A stretch of 64,000 bases of DNA from Martensiomyces pterosporus (lineage: Eukaryota; Kickxellomycota; Kickxellomycetes; Kickxellales; Kickxellaceae). Positions 48,743-58,107 of the stretch are shown here, piece by piece (within the stretch, counting starts at the first letter, position 1; every line of letters starts with the position of its first letter). Where the stretch lies: contig MU603998.1 of assembly GCA_025201845.1 (NCBI GenBank), positions 22,201 through 86,200 of the forward strand, read 5' to 3'. The notes below the pieces were generated by a model. The model made no database searches. It was not told where the DNA came from and saw only the letters and a list, made by a program, of their open reading frames with translations. Position numbers and translations under genes: made by a program.

Positions 48743-50251
48743 TCACATATCCTCGATCTCAATGTCCGAGGTCTCGTCCTTTGGCTTCCTCCGCTGCTCC
48801 ACAGTGCCATCCGTCAACGACTGATGGGACACCAATCTCGACTGAGATGACGACAGCGCAGACGACGACACAGACGACGCGTATCCCTCCTCTGGCTCCC
48901 CTGGTGCTTTCTCCTTCTCCCCAGCCGCAGCCTGGGGAGCCTGAGCAGGGGCGGGCTGTGGCGGCGGCGGGATGTTAGCCATCAGCAGCTTGCCAGCCCT
49001 CACCAGCCTCGCCTTCCTTGCAATCAAAAAGGTCGACAGAACCCACCAGAACACGCTCCACAGGACATTGATCGTCACGGAGAACTTGATCTTGTCGTAG
49101 CTGCCCCTCGTCAGCAGAGTCCTGAGGGTGAACCCGGAGTTGAGGAACGGCGTCGCATACAGGATGCGGAAGAAGTGGTTGTTGAGCTCTGTGCCGAATA
49201 TGGCTGCCGAGATATTAACAAAGAGCGTCGTGAAGTACGCCGCGAGGAGGAACCGCGGGTGAATCCAGTTCTGCAGGCAGTCGATGTAGAACGTAAACGC
49301 AAAGGTATTCAGAAGCAGAATGCCAAAGATCCCAAAGAAGTCACCAACAGTGGGCGACCACGACGGACCGCGGAAGGCAAACACGATGCCAGTCTCCTGC
49401 AGACAGATGATGAAGGCCCACGCGACGTTGATGAACAAGCGGAGGCCAATCACCTGGACAACCTTGACTTGCTTGTAGAACGGCTCCTCAATTGTCTTCC
49501 ACATGTTCGACGGGATGAAGGAGCCAATCACCATGCCCAGGGAGAGCGTGACTGAGAGAATGTACATGGACATGTCAAAGTGGTACGGCGCAATGTTGTC
49601 TGTTGTGAAGCTGAACGGCAGCACCAGAGCCAGGGGGTTGGCACGGTCGATCACCTGAGTGACGTTGGCGCCGTCTGCCGATGCCACCGTCTTAAACACC
49701 GCCTGCGCGAAGGGACCCTGCAGGGCAGCCAGCACTCCCTCTGCAGTCTTCGAGACAGCCTGCACCTTAAAGTAGTGGCGCGACTCCTCGGTCACCAGCG
49801 TCACTGCTTTGCTTGGCTCGTATGCAGCACCCTTTGTCAGAGCGTTGGTGAGGTTGGCGCCGAATCCCTTGTTGATCACAATAGCAGCCCAGGCGTCGCC
49901 GTCCCACACCGCCTGGTGCACCGAGTCAAAGTCCCCATATTTGGTGCTGTTCGTCTCGTCTACCAGGTTGAACATGGCGGGCTGTGTGTCGACAGTGTGA
50001 GTGACCATTGTGGAAAGGAGGGTGGACGCCTTGGACTGGTCAAAGTCGCGCAGAATCACCTTGGCGTCCTTCATGTGCCGCGTGGTGTCGTAGCCGGCGC
50101 CGAAGAGGAAGCTGATCGAGATCCAGAAGACGACTGTGAAGATTATGAACATTTGCCAGAGACCCTTGGCGAACGCCATGCGCATCGCCCGGAGCTCGGG
50201 GGAGAAGAGGGGCAGGAGCTTCTTCTGCCGCTCTCTGTGTTGTGCCAGCAT
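48743..50251 (-). CDS. Sng1/DUF3533-family membrane protein
   Basis: 502 residues from the ATG at 50251 (MLAQHRERQKKLLPLFSPE). The frame is open to 50323, but that codon is TTG. A cytosolic N-terminus leads to helix 1 (QMFIIFTVVFWISISFLFG), a large extracytosolic domain of about 180 residues, then five or more helices in the second half (for example YILSVTLSLGMVIGSF and FGIFGILLLNTFAFTFY). The tail is Pro/Ala-rich then Ser-rich and acidic. This architecture matches fungal Sng1 (nitrosoguanidine resistance) proteins, which resemble ABC-2-type permeases without an ATPase and act at the plasma membrane. The exact activity is unclear. A TATA box lies at 50384-50393. Confidence 0.8.
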   Translation of the reverse strand: MLAQHRERQKKLLPLFSPELRAMRMAFAKGLWQMFIIFTVVFWISISFLFGAGYDTTRHMKDAKVILRDFDQSKASTLLSTMVTHTVDTQPAMFNLVDETNSTKYGDFDSVHQAVWDGDAWAAIVINKGFGANLTNALTKGAAYEPSKAVTLVTEESRHYFKVQAVSKTAEGVLAALQGPFAQAVFKTVASADGANVTQVIDRANPLALVLPFSFTTDNIAPYHFDMSMYILSVTLSLGMVIGSFIPSNMWKTIEEPFYKQVKVVQVIGLRLFINVAWAFIICLQETGIVFAFRGPSWSPTVGDFFGIFGILLLNTFAFTFYIDCLQNWIHPRFLLAAYFTTLFVNISAAIFGTELNNHFFRILYATPFLNSGFTLRTLLTRGSYDKIKFSVTINVLWSVFWWVLSTFLIARKARLVRAGKLLMANIPPPPQPAPAQAPQAAAGEKEKAPGEPEEGYASSVSSSALSSSQSRLVSHQSLTDGTVEQRRKPKDETSDIEIEDM

Positions 50252-50383
50252 GTCTGGAGAAGCGTAGCGCAAAGGCTGTAGAGTATAAAAAGCGAAAGTA
50301 AAGAAGAAAAGGGCGGTATGCAAGCAATAATGGAGAGGTGGAGGCGAAAGGCGCTCCTCGGTGTTCCGGTCTGGATTCGGCCC

Positions 50384-50393
50384 TTTTTATAAG
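50384..50393 (-). promoter_or_regulatory. TATA box of the Sng1-like gene
   Basis: Reads TTATAAAAAG on the minus strand, about 135 bases upstream of the ATG at 50251. Confidence 0.5.
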
Positions 50394-51446
50394 GCAGGGT
50401 GAAAAGCTATCGCTGGGAAGCGGTGTGGGGCAAGGAGCTTGTTTCTATTTGCTGATGCGGCGGGGGTCGACAGTTGGCTGCTGCTGCTCCCCAATTAAGG
50501 CGCCTACCTAGAAAGCGAGTAGCACAAAGTGAAAATAAAAGTGTCGGGCGAGTGGGTGGCAAGACTACGAGGGCAGAGGGGTGCTGCGAGAGCTCGGCCT
50601 GGTATTTAAGGACACGGGCGAGCAGCAGCTTCTGCGTAAGTTCCCCATGCCAGCTATTGCTATTACAAATGCGGGTGCCATCTCCGACACGCGGATAATG
50701 GAGCCCAGAGGTGCAGAAAAAAAGCACTCGGAGCAAGCTCGCCTTGATGCCCGTGTATGCTTTGGGGGCGAATGCCGTGAGCCCCGACTCCCGCGCCAGT
50801 GCGTCCGGATGCCCTCTGCCCCAGGCTGCACCGGGCGACGATCGCCGCACTTTTCCCTCTTCACGCGAGAAACAGGGCCCTTTTGATTTATCTTCTTGGC
50901 GGCTTCTCCTCGGGCCCCGAGCCCGTCTGGTGCATCCTGCTACCTCGTTCACGTGGAGTCCACAGCGCCGTTGGCACTGAGCGCGAAGGGCGTATATAAA
51001 CAACAAGCGCTTCCAGCCCAGCAAAGCACCCCACGCGCAGCGCCTTTTGATAGAATATTGGGGGCTCTGCTGCTGTCTTTCCGAAAAGGCACGCCTTTCA
51101 TGCGCGGCACGCAGCACCCGCAAGCAGCACGAGTCTCCAGTTTGTTTGTGGATTAGCCTCGCAGAAAACCCAGAAAAATACACGCCTAGCAGCCCCGTAG
51201 ATAGCGCGGGCTCATGCCATATTCTGGGCAGCTCCTTGCATATTTCTTTCCAGATCCTGCATCGCGGAGAGCAAACACGCGAGGCTAAACAAACACAGAT
51301 CCGCACTTGCAGTTCTGTGGGTGTTTATGCGTGTGCAGGTCTGTTTGCCTCTGTCCGCACAAGCAAACAGCTCCCGCAGGATGCGTTTGCAGGAAGAGTT
51401 GCGGGGCCCTTGCCACAGCAGTGCACAGGAGATGAGCTCGCGCACG

Positions 51447-51453
51447 TATAAAA
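51447..51453 (+). promoter_or_regulatory. TATA box of chitinase 2
   Basis: TATAAAA, 95 bases before the ATG at 51548. Confidence 0.6.
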
Positions 51454-51547
51454 CGCGGCACTCGGACAGCTGCTCCATATCCATTTGTGGATATATCCTG
51501 CCGGCCATCAAACACCACCCACACCGCCTAATTTATTGACACTAGAG

Positions 51548-52804
51548 ATGGCACTCCGTACCCGCGCCCTGTGCACGCTCCTTCTCTTCCTTGCCAGCCA
51601 CCTCCTCGCCCGCGCATTCGACATCAAGTCCAGCAAAGGCGGGCTGGCTGTCTACTGGGGCCAAAACTCGCTCTCGCTCCAGGCGGGCGAAGACGAAATG
51701 GACCTAGGCCAGTACTGCACAGCCGACAATCCCCCCGACATCATCCTTGTGAGCTTCCACCACGTGTTCACGCAGTCGCCCCAAATCAACCTGTCCAAGC
51801 ACTGCGGGAAGTACATGAAGAGCTCAGTGATGCTCAACTGCACCTTCATGGAGCCCCAGATCAAAGCGTGCCAGGACAAGGGCATCAAGGTCATTTTATC
51901 CATGGGTGGCGCCGCTGGCGCATACTCCTTCGCAAGCAACTCTGACGGGGCCCAGTACGCACAGGTTGTCTACGATACCTTCCTGGGCGGCAAAGGCAAC
52001 CAGCGGCCGTTTGGCCAAGCCGTGCTTGATGGCGTTGACCTGGACATCGAGGGCGGCGGCCCCACTGGGTACGCTGACTTCACCAGCAAGCTCCATGAGA
52101 TCTCTCCCGGGTCGCTGATAACAGGCGCCCCGCAGTGTCCTTATCCCGACCACATGCTTGACGACGCCCTGCAGAAGGGCTGGTTCGACGCCATCTTTGT
52201 GCAGTTCTACAACAACTACTGCAACGCGGGCACCTCCGCATTCAACTTTGATACGTGGGCGGACTGGGCCCGGAAGACGTCGAAGAACAAGGGCGTCAAG
52301 GTCTACATCGGCTCGCCCGCCTGCGAGAAATGTGCTTCGACCGGGTACATTGGCGCCGATAAGCTGACAGAGGTGTACAAGAGCACGCTGAGCAAGCACG
52401 CGGATGTTTTGGGCGGCATTATGCTCTGGGACGCCGGAGCTGCGTACTATAAGGAGTCGGGCGGAACACCAATTGCAGTGCAGCTCAAGAAGAACGCGCT
52501 TGGTTCGTCGGGTTCAGTGCCGTCGTCGCAGGTTGCATCGTCCTCGGCACAGGCTGCATTGTCTTCGGCACAGGCTGCATTGTCTTCGGCACAGGCTACA
52601 TCACCTTCGGCGCCCGCACAGGAGGCATCTGGTTCGTCAGCTGCATCTGCAACTGCTGTTTCCACATCGCCTGCTGCCTCGCCTGCTGCCTCGCTGTCGA
52701 ATGTCGCTAAGGGCGCTAAAATACAAACCATTGCTGGGCTGCCGATTCCCGAGAGACACCCAAGGGAAGCCCGCCGCTACAAGTACCCAACCAGCCACGC
52801 CTGA
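51548..52804 (+). CDS. Secreted GH18 chitinase (class III type), no binding module
   Basis: 418 residues from the ATG at 51548. Signal peptide (1-23), GH18 barrel (about 28-315) beginning LAVYWGQNS, with SMGG and the catalytic DGVDLDIE motif (Glu168). The C-terminal 90 residues are an Ala/Ser/Gln-rich stalk containing three to four 7-residue units (ALSSAQA, 21-bp DNA repeats near 52550-52600) and end with PTSHA. There is no CBM19, unlike the chitinase at 40420-41769. The stalk may hold the enzyme in the wall. The stop codon lies inside a 58-bp tandem duplication. Confidence 0.93.
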   Translation: MALRTRALCTLLLFLASHLLARAFDIKSSKGGLAVYWGQNSLSLQAGEDEMDLGQYCTADNPPDIILVSFHHVFTQSPQINLSKHCGKYMKSSVMLNCTFMEPQIKACQDKGIKVILSMGGAAGAYSFASNSDGAQYAQVVYDTFLGGKGNQRPFGQAVLDGVDLDIEGGGPTGYADFTSKLHEISPGSLITGAPQCPYPDHMLDDALQKGWFDAIFVQFYNNYCNAGTSAFNFDTWADWARKTSKNKGVKVYIGSPACEKCASTGYIGADKLTEVYKSTLSKHADVLGGIMLWDAGAAYYKESGGTPIAVQLKKNALGSSGSVPSSQVASSSAQAALSSAQAALSSAQATSPSAPAQEASGSSAASATAVSTSPAASPAASLSNVAKGAKIQTIAGLPIPERHPREARRYKYPTSHA

Positions 52805-52900
52805 CCCACACGCTGGGACCTTGGCTCTCTTTCATCCACTAGACCCAACCAGCCACGCCTGACCCACACGCTGGGACCTTGGCTCTCTTTCATCCACTAG
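52785..52900. repeat. Tandem duplication, 2 x 58 bp, across the chitinase stop codon
   Basis: The unit starting acccaaccagccacgcctga at 52785 is repeated at 52843 without a visible difference. Copy one supplies the last codons and the stop (52802-52804). Copy two lies in the 3' flank and carries the same codons and stop out of use. Confidence 0.93.
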
Positions 52901-52931
52901 TCAACCAAATATATTTCTTCGCCTTGCTGCT

Positions 52932-54389
52932 TTAGTCAGAGTCATAGTCTAGCTGCGGCTCCCGAACCATCTTTGAGTACATAGTCTTGTTGGCCATTTC
53001 GAGCATGGCAACCGCATCTGGATTAGTATCCAGCGCCGACATCTTCGGTCCCCCCACATCCCCATCGTCCCTTACCGACGGCCTCACCAGCCACGCCTCC
53101 ACTGCCTCAATACTAAACTCCCTGCCATGCGAAAGTTGCTCGGAATCGAAAGTGGCTGTGGAGCTGGAGTGCCCGCAGGTAAATGCGCTATCGATCCACA
53201 GCCCAAAGTGCTCCAGCTGTCCGCCCACTCCGAGCCCGTTTGGCAGGGTCTTTGTTGCGTAGTTGAAGTACTGGTAGTGGCTGTTGAATCCAGTCGCTCT
53301 GTACACATGCATCCCACCCGACCGGTTGGTGAAGAGGAGATTCAGGGAGGAACCATACCACGACGGCCGGCGCTCTAGGTCGCTATCCATGTATGCGCCA
53401 AACAAGCGTGTCCCTTGACCCGCCGAGCTGTTTGTTTTCTTCTCCTTGACGAGCAGGAGAATCGACCCACGTCTTTCAACTGCGCCCTGGAATGAGCTCC
53501 AGCTGTTGCCGTCGTGCTTGCTCGAGTACACGCGCTCCCACTGCTTTCTCGACTCCCGGGGCAGCTCTCTGCTCAGCGCCCAAGCAGCACACGGCAGCAA
53601 GAGCGGCTCGCCTTGTCCATCGCTGCCGTGGGTCCACGTATCGTGCAGGGAATCTGGGATCTGCGGTGCTGCCAGGTTCTCGTCTCTCACGCCGTAAACA
53701 ACGTTGCTTCTGGATGGCCTGCTGGCGCTTGAGGGGAACAGGGTGCCTGCAAGTGCCAGGTCGACGAGTTCCCGGAATGCGCTGCTGCCTTGCCACCATA
53801 TGCGCCAGGCCCTGCGATCCACCTTTCCAGCGGTGCTCGACTCTGCCACCCACCTCTCAGAGCTACTCCCAGCTGCGTTTGTCGCGGTATTATCAAGCAT
53901 ACTGAAATCAAGGGCTCCGATGTTGCCGCCGTCGTTGTATATCTGGCCAAGCGTATTTGCTGAAGCACTGTCTGACTGCACTAAAAGCCAGCTGGCTAGC
54001 CACTCGTAGTCCAGCTCATCTTTCTTGGTTGGGTGTAGGTGCCAGAACTGCGCAATCCCTCGCTTGCACACGCTCTGCACAAAGTCGGCGAGTGTCTGCT
54101 GGCTAGGCGGCTCCAAATCAGCCAGCTCGTACACTGCGTCTGACTGCACGCGCTGGTCGCTAGAAAGAAGCAGCCGTGATAGCCGGTCAAGCTGTGTGGA
54201 TGTCGATGGCGGTTTCTCCTTCTCTCCTTCACCATGCCTGCAACCGAGCAAGTAGCTTCTAAGGTATGTGTCGAAGCTATCCTTGGTGCTGCAGCTTAGG
54301 AATGCGTCCAAAGCTCGCTGCTGCTCCTCCTTTGAGACCGCCCCAGATGCACCATCCCCATCCACTGGTTTTGCCGACGTGTTTCCCAT
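52932..54389 (-). CDS. TLDc-domain protein, N-myristoylated (Rtc5/MEAK7-like)
   Basis: 485 residues from the first ATG in frame, at 54389. The extended frame to 54566 starts at a TTG. The N-terminus MGNTSAKP is a good N-myristoylation site, as in Rtc5 and MEAK7. A helical region (about 20-200) precedes a TLDc domain (about 280-440) with RRGSILLLVKEKK, FGAYMDSD, LFTNRSG, YFNYATKTLPNGLGVGGQ and FGLWIDSAFTCG blocks. Proteins of this family sit on vacuole or lysosome membranes and interact with the V-ATPase or TOR signalling; TLDc domains are linked to oxidative-stress resistance. The role here is inferred from family only. Confidence 0.87.
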   Translation of the reverse strand: MGNTSAKPVDGDGASGAVSKEEQQRALDAFLSCSTKDSFDTYLRSYLLGCRHGEGEKEKPPSTSTQLDRLSRLLLSSDQRVQSDAVYELADLEPPSQQTLADFVQSVCKRGIAQFWHLHPTKKDELDYEWLASWLLVQSDSASANTLGQIYNDGGNIGALDFSMLDNTATNAAGSSSERWVAESSTAGKVDRRAWRIWWQGSSAFRELVDLALAGTLFPSSASRPSRSNVVYGVRDENLAAPQIPDSLHDTWTHGSDGQGEPLLLPCAAWALSRELPRESRKQWERVYSSKHDGNSWSSFQGAVERRGSILLLVKEKKTNSSAGQGTRLFGAYMDSDLERRPSWYGSSLNLLFTNRSGGMHVYRATGFNSHYQYFNYATKTLPNGLGVGGQLEHFGLWIDSAFTCGHSSSTATFDSEQLSHGREFSIEAVEAWLVRPSVRDDGDVGGPKMSALDTNPDAVAMLEMANKTMYSKMVREPQLDYDSD

Positions 54390-54555
54390 TTTGCCAACAG
54401 TCAATGCGTGGTTGGCAACAAGCGAAGCAGGAGGTAGAGTAATGCTGTCGAAACCCAAGTGAAAAGCAAAGCAAAGCAAAAAAAAAAAAGATAATTGAAA
54501 AGCTATCAGTCGCCTTGTCTGCGCATCGCGGAAATATACAGGGTTGTGGGGGAGG

Positions 54556-55464
54556 TCAAATGACAAGCGTGTCCACCAGCCGCTGCTGGTTTACCCAAGC
54601 CAGCAGAGCCAGCACAAGTGCCAAGACCACAAAGGCATGCGAGCGGTACTTTGCGCAATACGCAGCCAAGCCAATCTGGGCATGCAGGATCTGGTATCCC
54701 AGCCACAGCCGGCCATAGTCGTACCTCCCGATCTGGAAATACGTCTTCCCTCCGGACCCCCTGTCCATGATGCACCTCACAGTGCCCTCCACCAGTTGGT
54801 CGAGCGTAAGAACATACCCCTCGTTGACCCACTGGCTGCCCATCACCTTCTTATTCTCGCGCACCATCGGTGTGTCGCCAAAGTACGCGGCCATGCAGGA
54901 AACGCGAATCTGAGGGGCCAGTGGTCTTTGGCACTCGGTAAAGTGGATGAGCCCCGCTTTGGCTGCCCCGTAGACGTCAAAGAAGCTGGTTCGGGCAATG
55001 CCCGACATTGACCCCTGGTGCACCACGACGCCCTCGCGGCCGTTGGCCTTCAGGTACTTGACGAAGATGCGGGTCGCTTCGATGGGCGCGCGGAGGTCGA
55101 CGTCCAGCTGCTCGGTGACGCCTTCGGGGGTCTCGTCCTCGTAGAACTTGTGGAATGTGCCGACAACCGCGCAGGTGACGAGAATGTCGAGGCGGCCAAA
55201 CTCCTTGAGAGTGGTGGCGAACATGGATTGGATGTCGGACATCTGGGACATGTCGCTTTGGATGAAAGCCGCTGACTTTGTGTGGGTGCGCTGGTTGATT
55301 GAGTCACAGAGCCTTTGGCCGCTGCCGTCGGAGATGATGTCCTGGATGGCCACTTTTGCCCCCATGTCGATGAGACGCACGGCCACTCCTTTGCCGATGG
55401 CTCCGAGCCCACCAGTTATCAGAGCGACCTTGTCTTTGACCGAGTATTCGTTTGAACGAAGCAT
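54556..55464 (-). CDS. Membrane-anchored short-chain dehydrogenase/reductase A
   Basis: 302 residues from the ATG at 55464 (MLRSNEYSVKDKVALITGG). The cofactor motif is TGGLGAIG, the catalytic Ser is in HQGSMSG, and Tyr/Lys are in YGAAKAG, so a classical SDR. The NAG motif is replaced by TCAVVG. A C-terminal hydrophobic segment (AFVVLALVLALLAWV) probably anchors it in a membrane. It is a tandem paralogue of the next gene. The frame continues upstream to 55722, but a TATATATA element at 55573-55582 supports the shorter start. Substrate unknown. Confidence 0.88.
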   Translation of the reverse strand: MLRSNEYSVKDKVALITGGLGAIGKGVAVRLIDMGAKVAIQDIISDGSGQRLCDSINQRTHTKSAAFIQSDMSQMSDIQSMFATTLKEFGRLDILVTCAVVGTFHKFYEDETPEGVTEQLDVDLRAPIEATRIFVKYLKANGREGVVVHQGSMSGIARTSFFDVYGAAKAGLIHFTECQRPLAPQIRVSCMAAYFGDTPMVRENKKVMGSQWVNEGYVLTLDQLVEGTVRCIMDRGSGGKTYFQIGRYDYGRLWLGYQILHAQIGLAAYCAKYRSHAFVVLALVLALLAWVNQQRLVDTLVI

Positions 55465-56019
55465 TATAACCTGAAATGAATAGCTGGCTGCTGCTGGAGT
55501 TGGGGGTGTGGGCAAGCGCTTGCAAGTGAGTATGCCGGAGAAGAGGTCTGAATGGCAGTTCCTGTGGGATGTGTATATATACGTGCCGATGACACTGCCA
55601 CACCCCTCGCCCAACACCCCCACGCTCGCGCACCTGGCACAAGCGATGAGATGACTTGTGTGAGCGTTTTTTATATAGCCCTGAAACAAGACAGCAAGGA
55701 CGACGCCCACTAAGGTCAACAAGAATTACGAGGTGGCTGAGCGGCATGCATAAAAGCAGGCGATATATTGTGCTGAACGCAAAGAGAAAACGCGTGTCTA
55801 TATATGTAAGGTGCTGCTTTTGTGCCACCCACACTCCATCAGAGCATAGGAGCAGGAATAGCAATGTCACACTGCCCAAGCAGCATTGCAACAATGGCAG
55901 CATGGGTTACAGCGCATGGCTGGCGTCTGGTGGCCACCACGGCACAACCCGTGTTCCTCTCCCGCGCGATGAAAGTGGTAACGCTGTGTGTACGGAACGA
56001 AAAGCGAAATCTGCAGCTA
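55465..56019. other. Intergenic, SDR A promoter
   Basis: 555 bases with a TATATATAC element at 55573-55582 and a second AT-rich TTTTTATATAG near 55668-55678. No gene seen. Confidence 0.5.
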
Positions 56020-56949
56020 CTAGTCGTCCTTGTTAGTCAATGTCGTGGATCCGGCAGACGAAGCGGCAGTGGGATGAGAGGCAGAGTTGCCACTGAAGCC
56101 AAAGAGGCCCTTGACATACCCGACAAACATGTACCAGAGGACGAATAGCCCCGTAGACACATACGCCAGCCTGAATATCCACACCGACGACGGCCCCGAG
56201 CTGCCCACAAGCGTGGTGCATTTGCCGCCAGAATTCAGATTCTCAATCCTCTCGACAACGGCATCAACTACCTGGTCCACCCTGAGCAGCACAGACGGGT
56301 TGACAAACGACGTCTCCATCAGCTCCTTGCTATTCCTCACCATCGGGCTGTCAACAAAGTACGGTGCCACAGCAGTAACCCTGACCTGGGGTGCCAGGGA
56401 CCGGTTCGCCTCAGTGAAATAAATCAGTGCAGCCTTCGTGGTCCCGTACAGCTCGAATCTACGGACTGGTAGAAGGCCCGAAATGGAGGCCATATTGACG
56501 ATGACGCCGCCTTGGATGTTTTCCCGCTGGAGGTACTTGACAAACAGCCTGGTGGACTCCATGGGTGCGCGCAGGTTGATGTCCAGCAAAGCAGAAATCC
56601 CCTCGCCGTCCTCGTCCACGTAGTACTCCTTGTAGGTGCTCAGGCCGGCGTTGTTGACAAGAATATCCAGCTGGCCGAATGCTGAGATGCCCTGGTCGAG
56701 CATTCTGCGGACATCGGAGAGGCTGCGCATGTCGGCCTGGATGTACACGGAGGCGTCGCGCTGCGAGCTCTCGTTTATGCTCCTGCTGAGTGTCTCGCCT
56801 GCGCCATCGGACACTATGTCCACGAGGACCACGCGCGCACCCAGCTCGACCAGACGCAGCGATATCTGCTGCCCAATGGCGCCTAGTGCACCCGTGACCA
56901 GTGCAACCTTGCCGCCGACAGAGTACTTGTTGGAGCTGAAGAGGACCAT
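56020..56949 (-). CDS. Membrane-anchored short-chain dehydrogenase/reductase B
   Basis: 309 residues from the ATG at 56949 (MVLFSSNKYSVGGKVALVTG). The cofactor motif is TGALGAIG, then NNAG in ILVNNAGLS, Ser in NMASISG, and Tyr/Lys in YGTTKAA: a complete classical SDR. A C-terminal segment (LAYVSTGLFVLWYMFVGYV) probably spans the membrane. It is paralogous to SDR A (shared TxxFTExxRSLAPQVRV-like block) and keeps the NAG motif that A lacks. The extended frame to 57105 begins upstream of a TTTAAATA element at 57067-57074, so the shorter start is preferred. Confidence 0.9.
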   Translation of the reverse strand: MVLFSSNKYSVGGKVALVTGALGAIGQQISLRLVELGARVVLVDIVSDGAGETLSRSINESSQRDASVYIQADMRSLSDVRRMLDQGISAFGQLDILVNNAGLSTYKEYYVDEDGEGISALLDINLRAPMESTRLFVKYLQRENIQGGVIVNMASISGLLPVRRFELYGTTKAALIYFTEANRSLAPQVRVTAVAPYFVDSPMVRNSKELMETSFVNPSVLLRVDQVVDAVVERIENLNSGGKCTTLVGSSGPSSVWIFRLAYVSTGLFVLWYMFVGYVKGLFGFSGNSASHPTAASSAGSTTLTNKDD

Positions 56950-57531
56950 TTCTAGATAGTGCGAGTTGTAGGCAGAAGAGGACTGAGGAGTGGAGGGGAG
57001 AAAGGAAGAGAGGGCGGCTTTGCGTGCAGGGGAGGAAAAGCCTGGATGCAACCTGGACGTAGATCCTTTAAATAGTGCACTTTTCCATGTCCTTTGCAGG
57101 CTCATTTCCGAAAGGAAGGCAGCCTGCAGCGATTTTATTGCAGGTGAAACAAGGAAACAGCGTCAGCTAGAGACAGCTAATGCAGGTAGGGATATCCAAG
57201 GAGTACGGGGAAGAAGGCGTGGTGGCACATGGCGGTCCGGCTCAGGCTGGCTGCAACAGCCCAGTCTTTTTGTGGATCTGGAGGGATAAGCCAGGCCGGC
57301 AGAAAGCAGCACATTGGCACTGCGGGCTTGCATACAGGCAAGCTGCCAATCCAGAACCCAGGCTTTCTTTGTTGACGAGTAAGTGGCCCACCTCACTCTC
57401 ACTCTCGCGCTCCCCTGCTTCTGCTCTTCCTTCCAGCGCTGTGTGCTGATTTGATGCCAACTTTGTACTCCATGTATCGAGCTCGTCACCAATGGGGGAT
57501 TGCAAGGAGCACTACTACTCAAGGTGAGTGT
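56950..57531. other. Intergenic, SDR B promoter
   Basis: 582 bases. TTTAAATA at 57067-57074 is the likely TATA element of SDR B. No gene seen. Confidence 0.5.
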
Positions 57532-58107
57532 CTAGCAGGTGGTTTCAGCACCAAACATGCCGCCTGCTGCCATTCTGTCGCCATTCCTCCGCCCAGCCTC
57601 CTTCTCCTCCATGATGACTCTCTCCAGCCTAGACGTTAGTAGGATGAGCACCAGTACCTCCTCATCCACCGCCTTGTGCAGCGTCAAGTACCCATCCAAC
57701 GTACTAATGACACAATTGGCCTCGTAGGTAGCAATTTTGTCTCCATTGGAGTTCTTTAGCGTGATGGCGTTGCTGAAAAACGCGTGCTTCCAACAGTACT
57801 TTTTGCCAAGCGAGCTCTCAAATGCCCAGCCGCGGCCACGGCCCTTGTACTCCGCCACCCCTGTGTCGTCGCTTGGCAGGGTAAGGTAGGCGTGTCTCCT
57901 TCGAGTGCTATCGAGTTGGCCGGTTAGAATGGGTGTCTTTGCTAGCCCGGCCAATACGGCAATGTCGCAGTCATTGACGACTGTGGAGTAGCTTAGTGGC
58001 GTTTTGGCGATGTCCACAGCTCGGGTGTGTCGGCCACCGTAAACCTGCGTTTCAATGTCGCCATTGGAGTCTGCCAAGTTCCTGATAAGCGTAAATGTCG
58101 CAGCCAT
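57532..58107 (-). CDS. Uncharacterised intracellular protein, possibly tubby/LURP-like fold
   Basis: 191 residues from the ATG at 58107 (MAATFTLIRNLADSNGD). There is no signal peptide and no membrane helix. Alternating short hydrophobic strands (THAYL-like, AITLKNSNGDKIATYEANC, DGYLTLHKAVDEEVLVLILLTSRLERV) end in a helix, a pattern seen in the small tubby C-terminal/LURP-one or scramblase-like folds of fungal proteins with G-K-x-Y cores (here GRGRGWAFESSLGKKYCWKH). This is a weak structural guess; I do not recognise the family. A TATA element lies at 58211-58219, so a start at 58194 is also conceivable. Confidence 0.65.
   Translation of the reverse strand: MAATFTLIRNLADSNGDIETQVYGGRHTRAVDIAKTPLSYSTVVNDCDIAVLAGLAKTPILTGQLDSTRRRHAYLTLPSDDTGVAEYKGRGRGWAFESSLGKKYCWKHAFFSNAITLKNSNGDKIATYEANCVISTLDGYLTLHKAVDEEVLVLILLTSRLERVIMEEKEAGRRNGDRMAAGGMFGAETTC

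Larger units (their letters stand above)
50252..51547. other. Divergent intergenic region, Sng1-like/chitinase 2
   Basis: 1296 bases. It contains TATA boxes for both flanking genes and a further plus-strand TATATAAA at about 50992-50999. A 299-codon minus-strand open frame (50407-51306) covers most of it but has no domain and I do not call it. Confidence 0.5.

Noticed and set aside
50407..51306. A 299-codon minus-strand open frame between the Sng1-like gene and chitinase 2
   Set aside because: The translated sequence is Cys/Arg-rich with no signal, helix pattern or domain, it overlaps promoter elements of both neighbours, and GC-rich DNA readily gives long chance frames on either strand.
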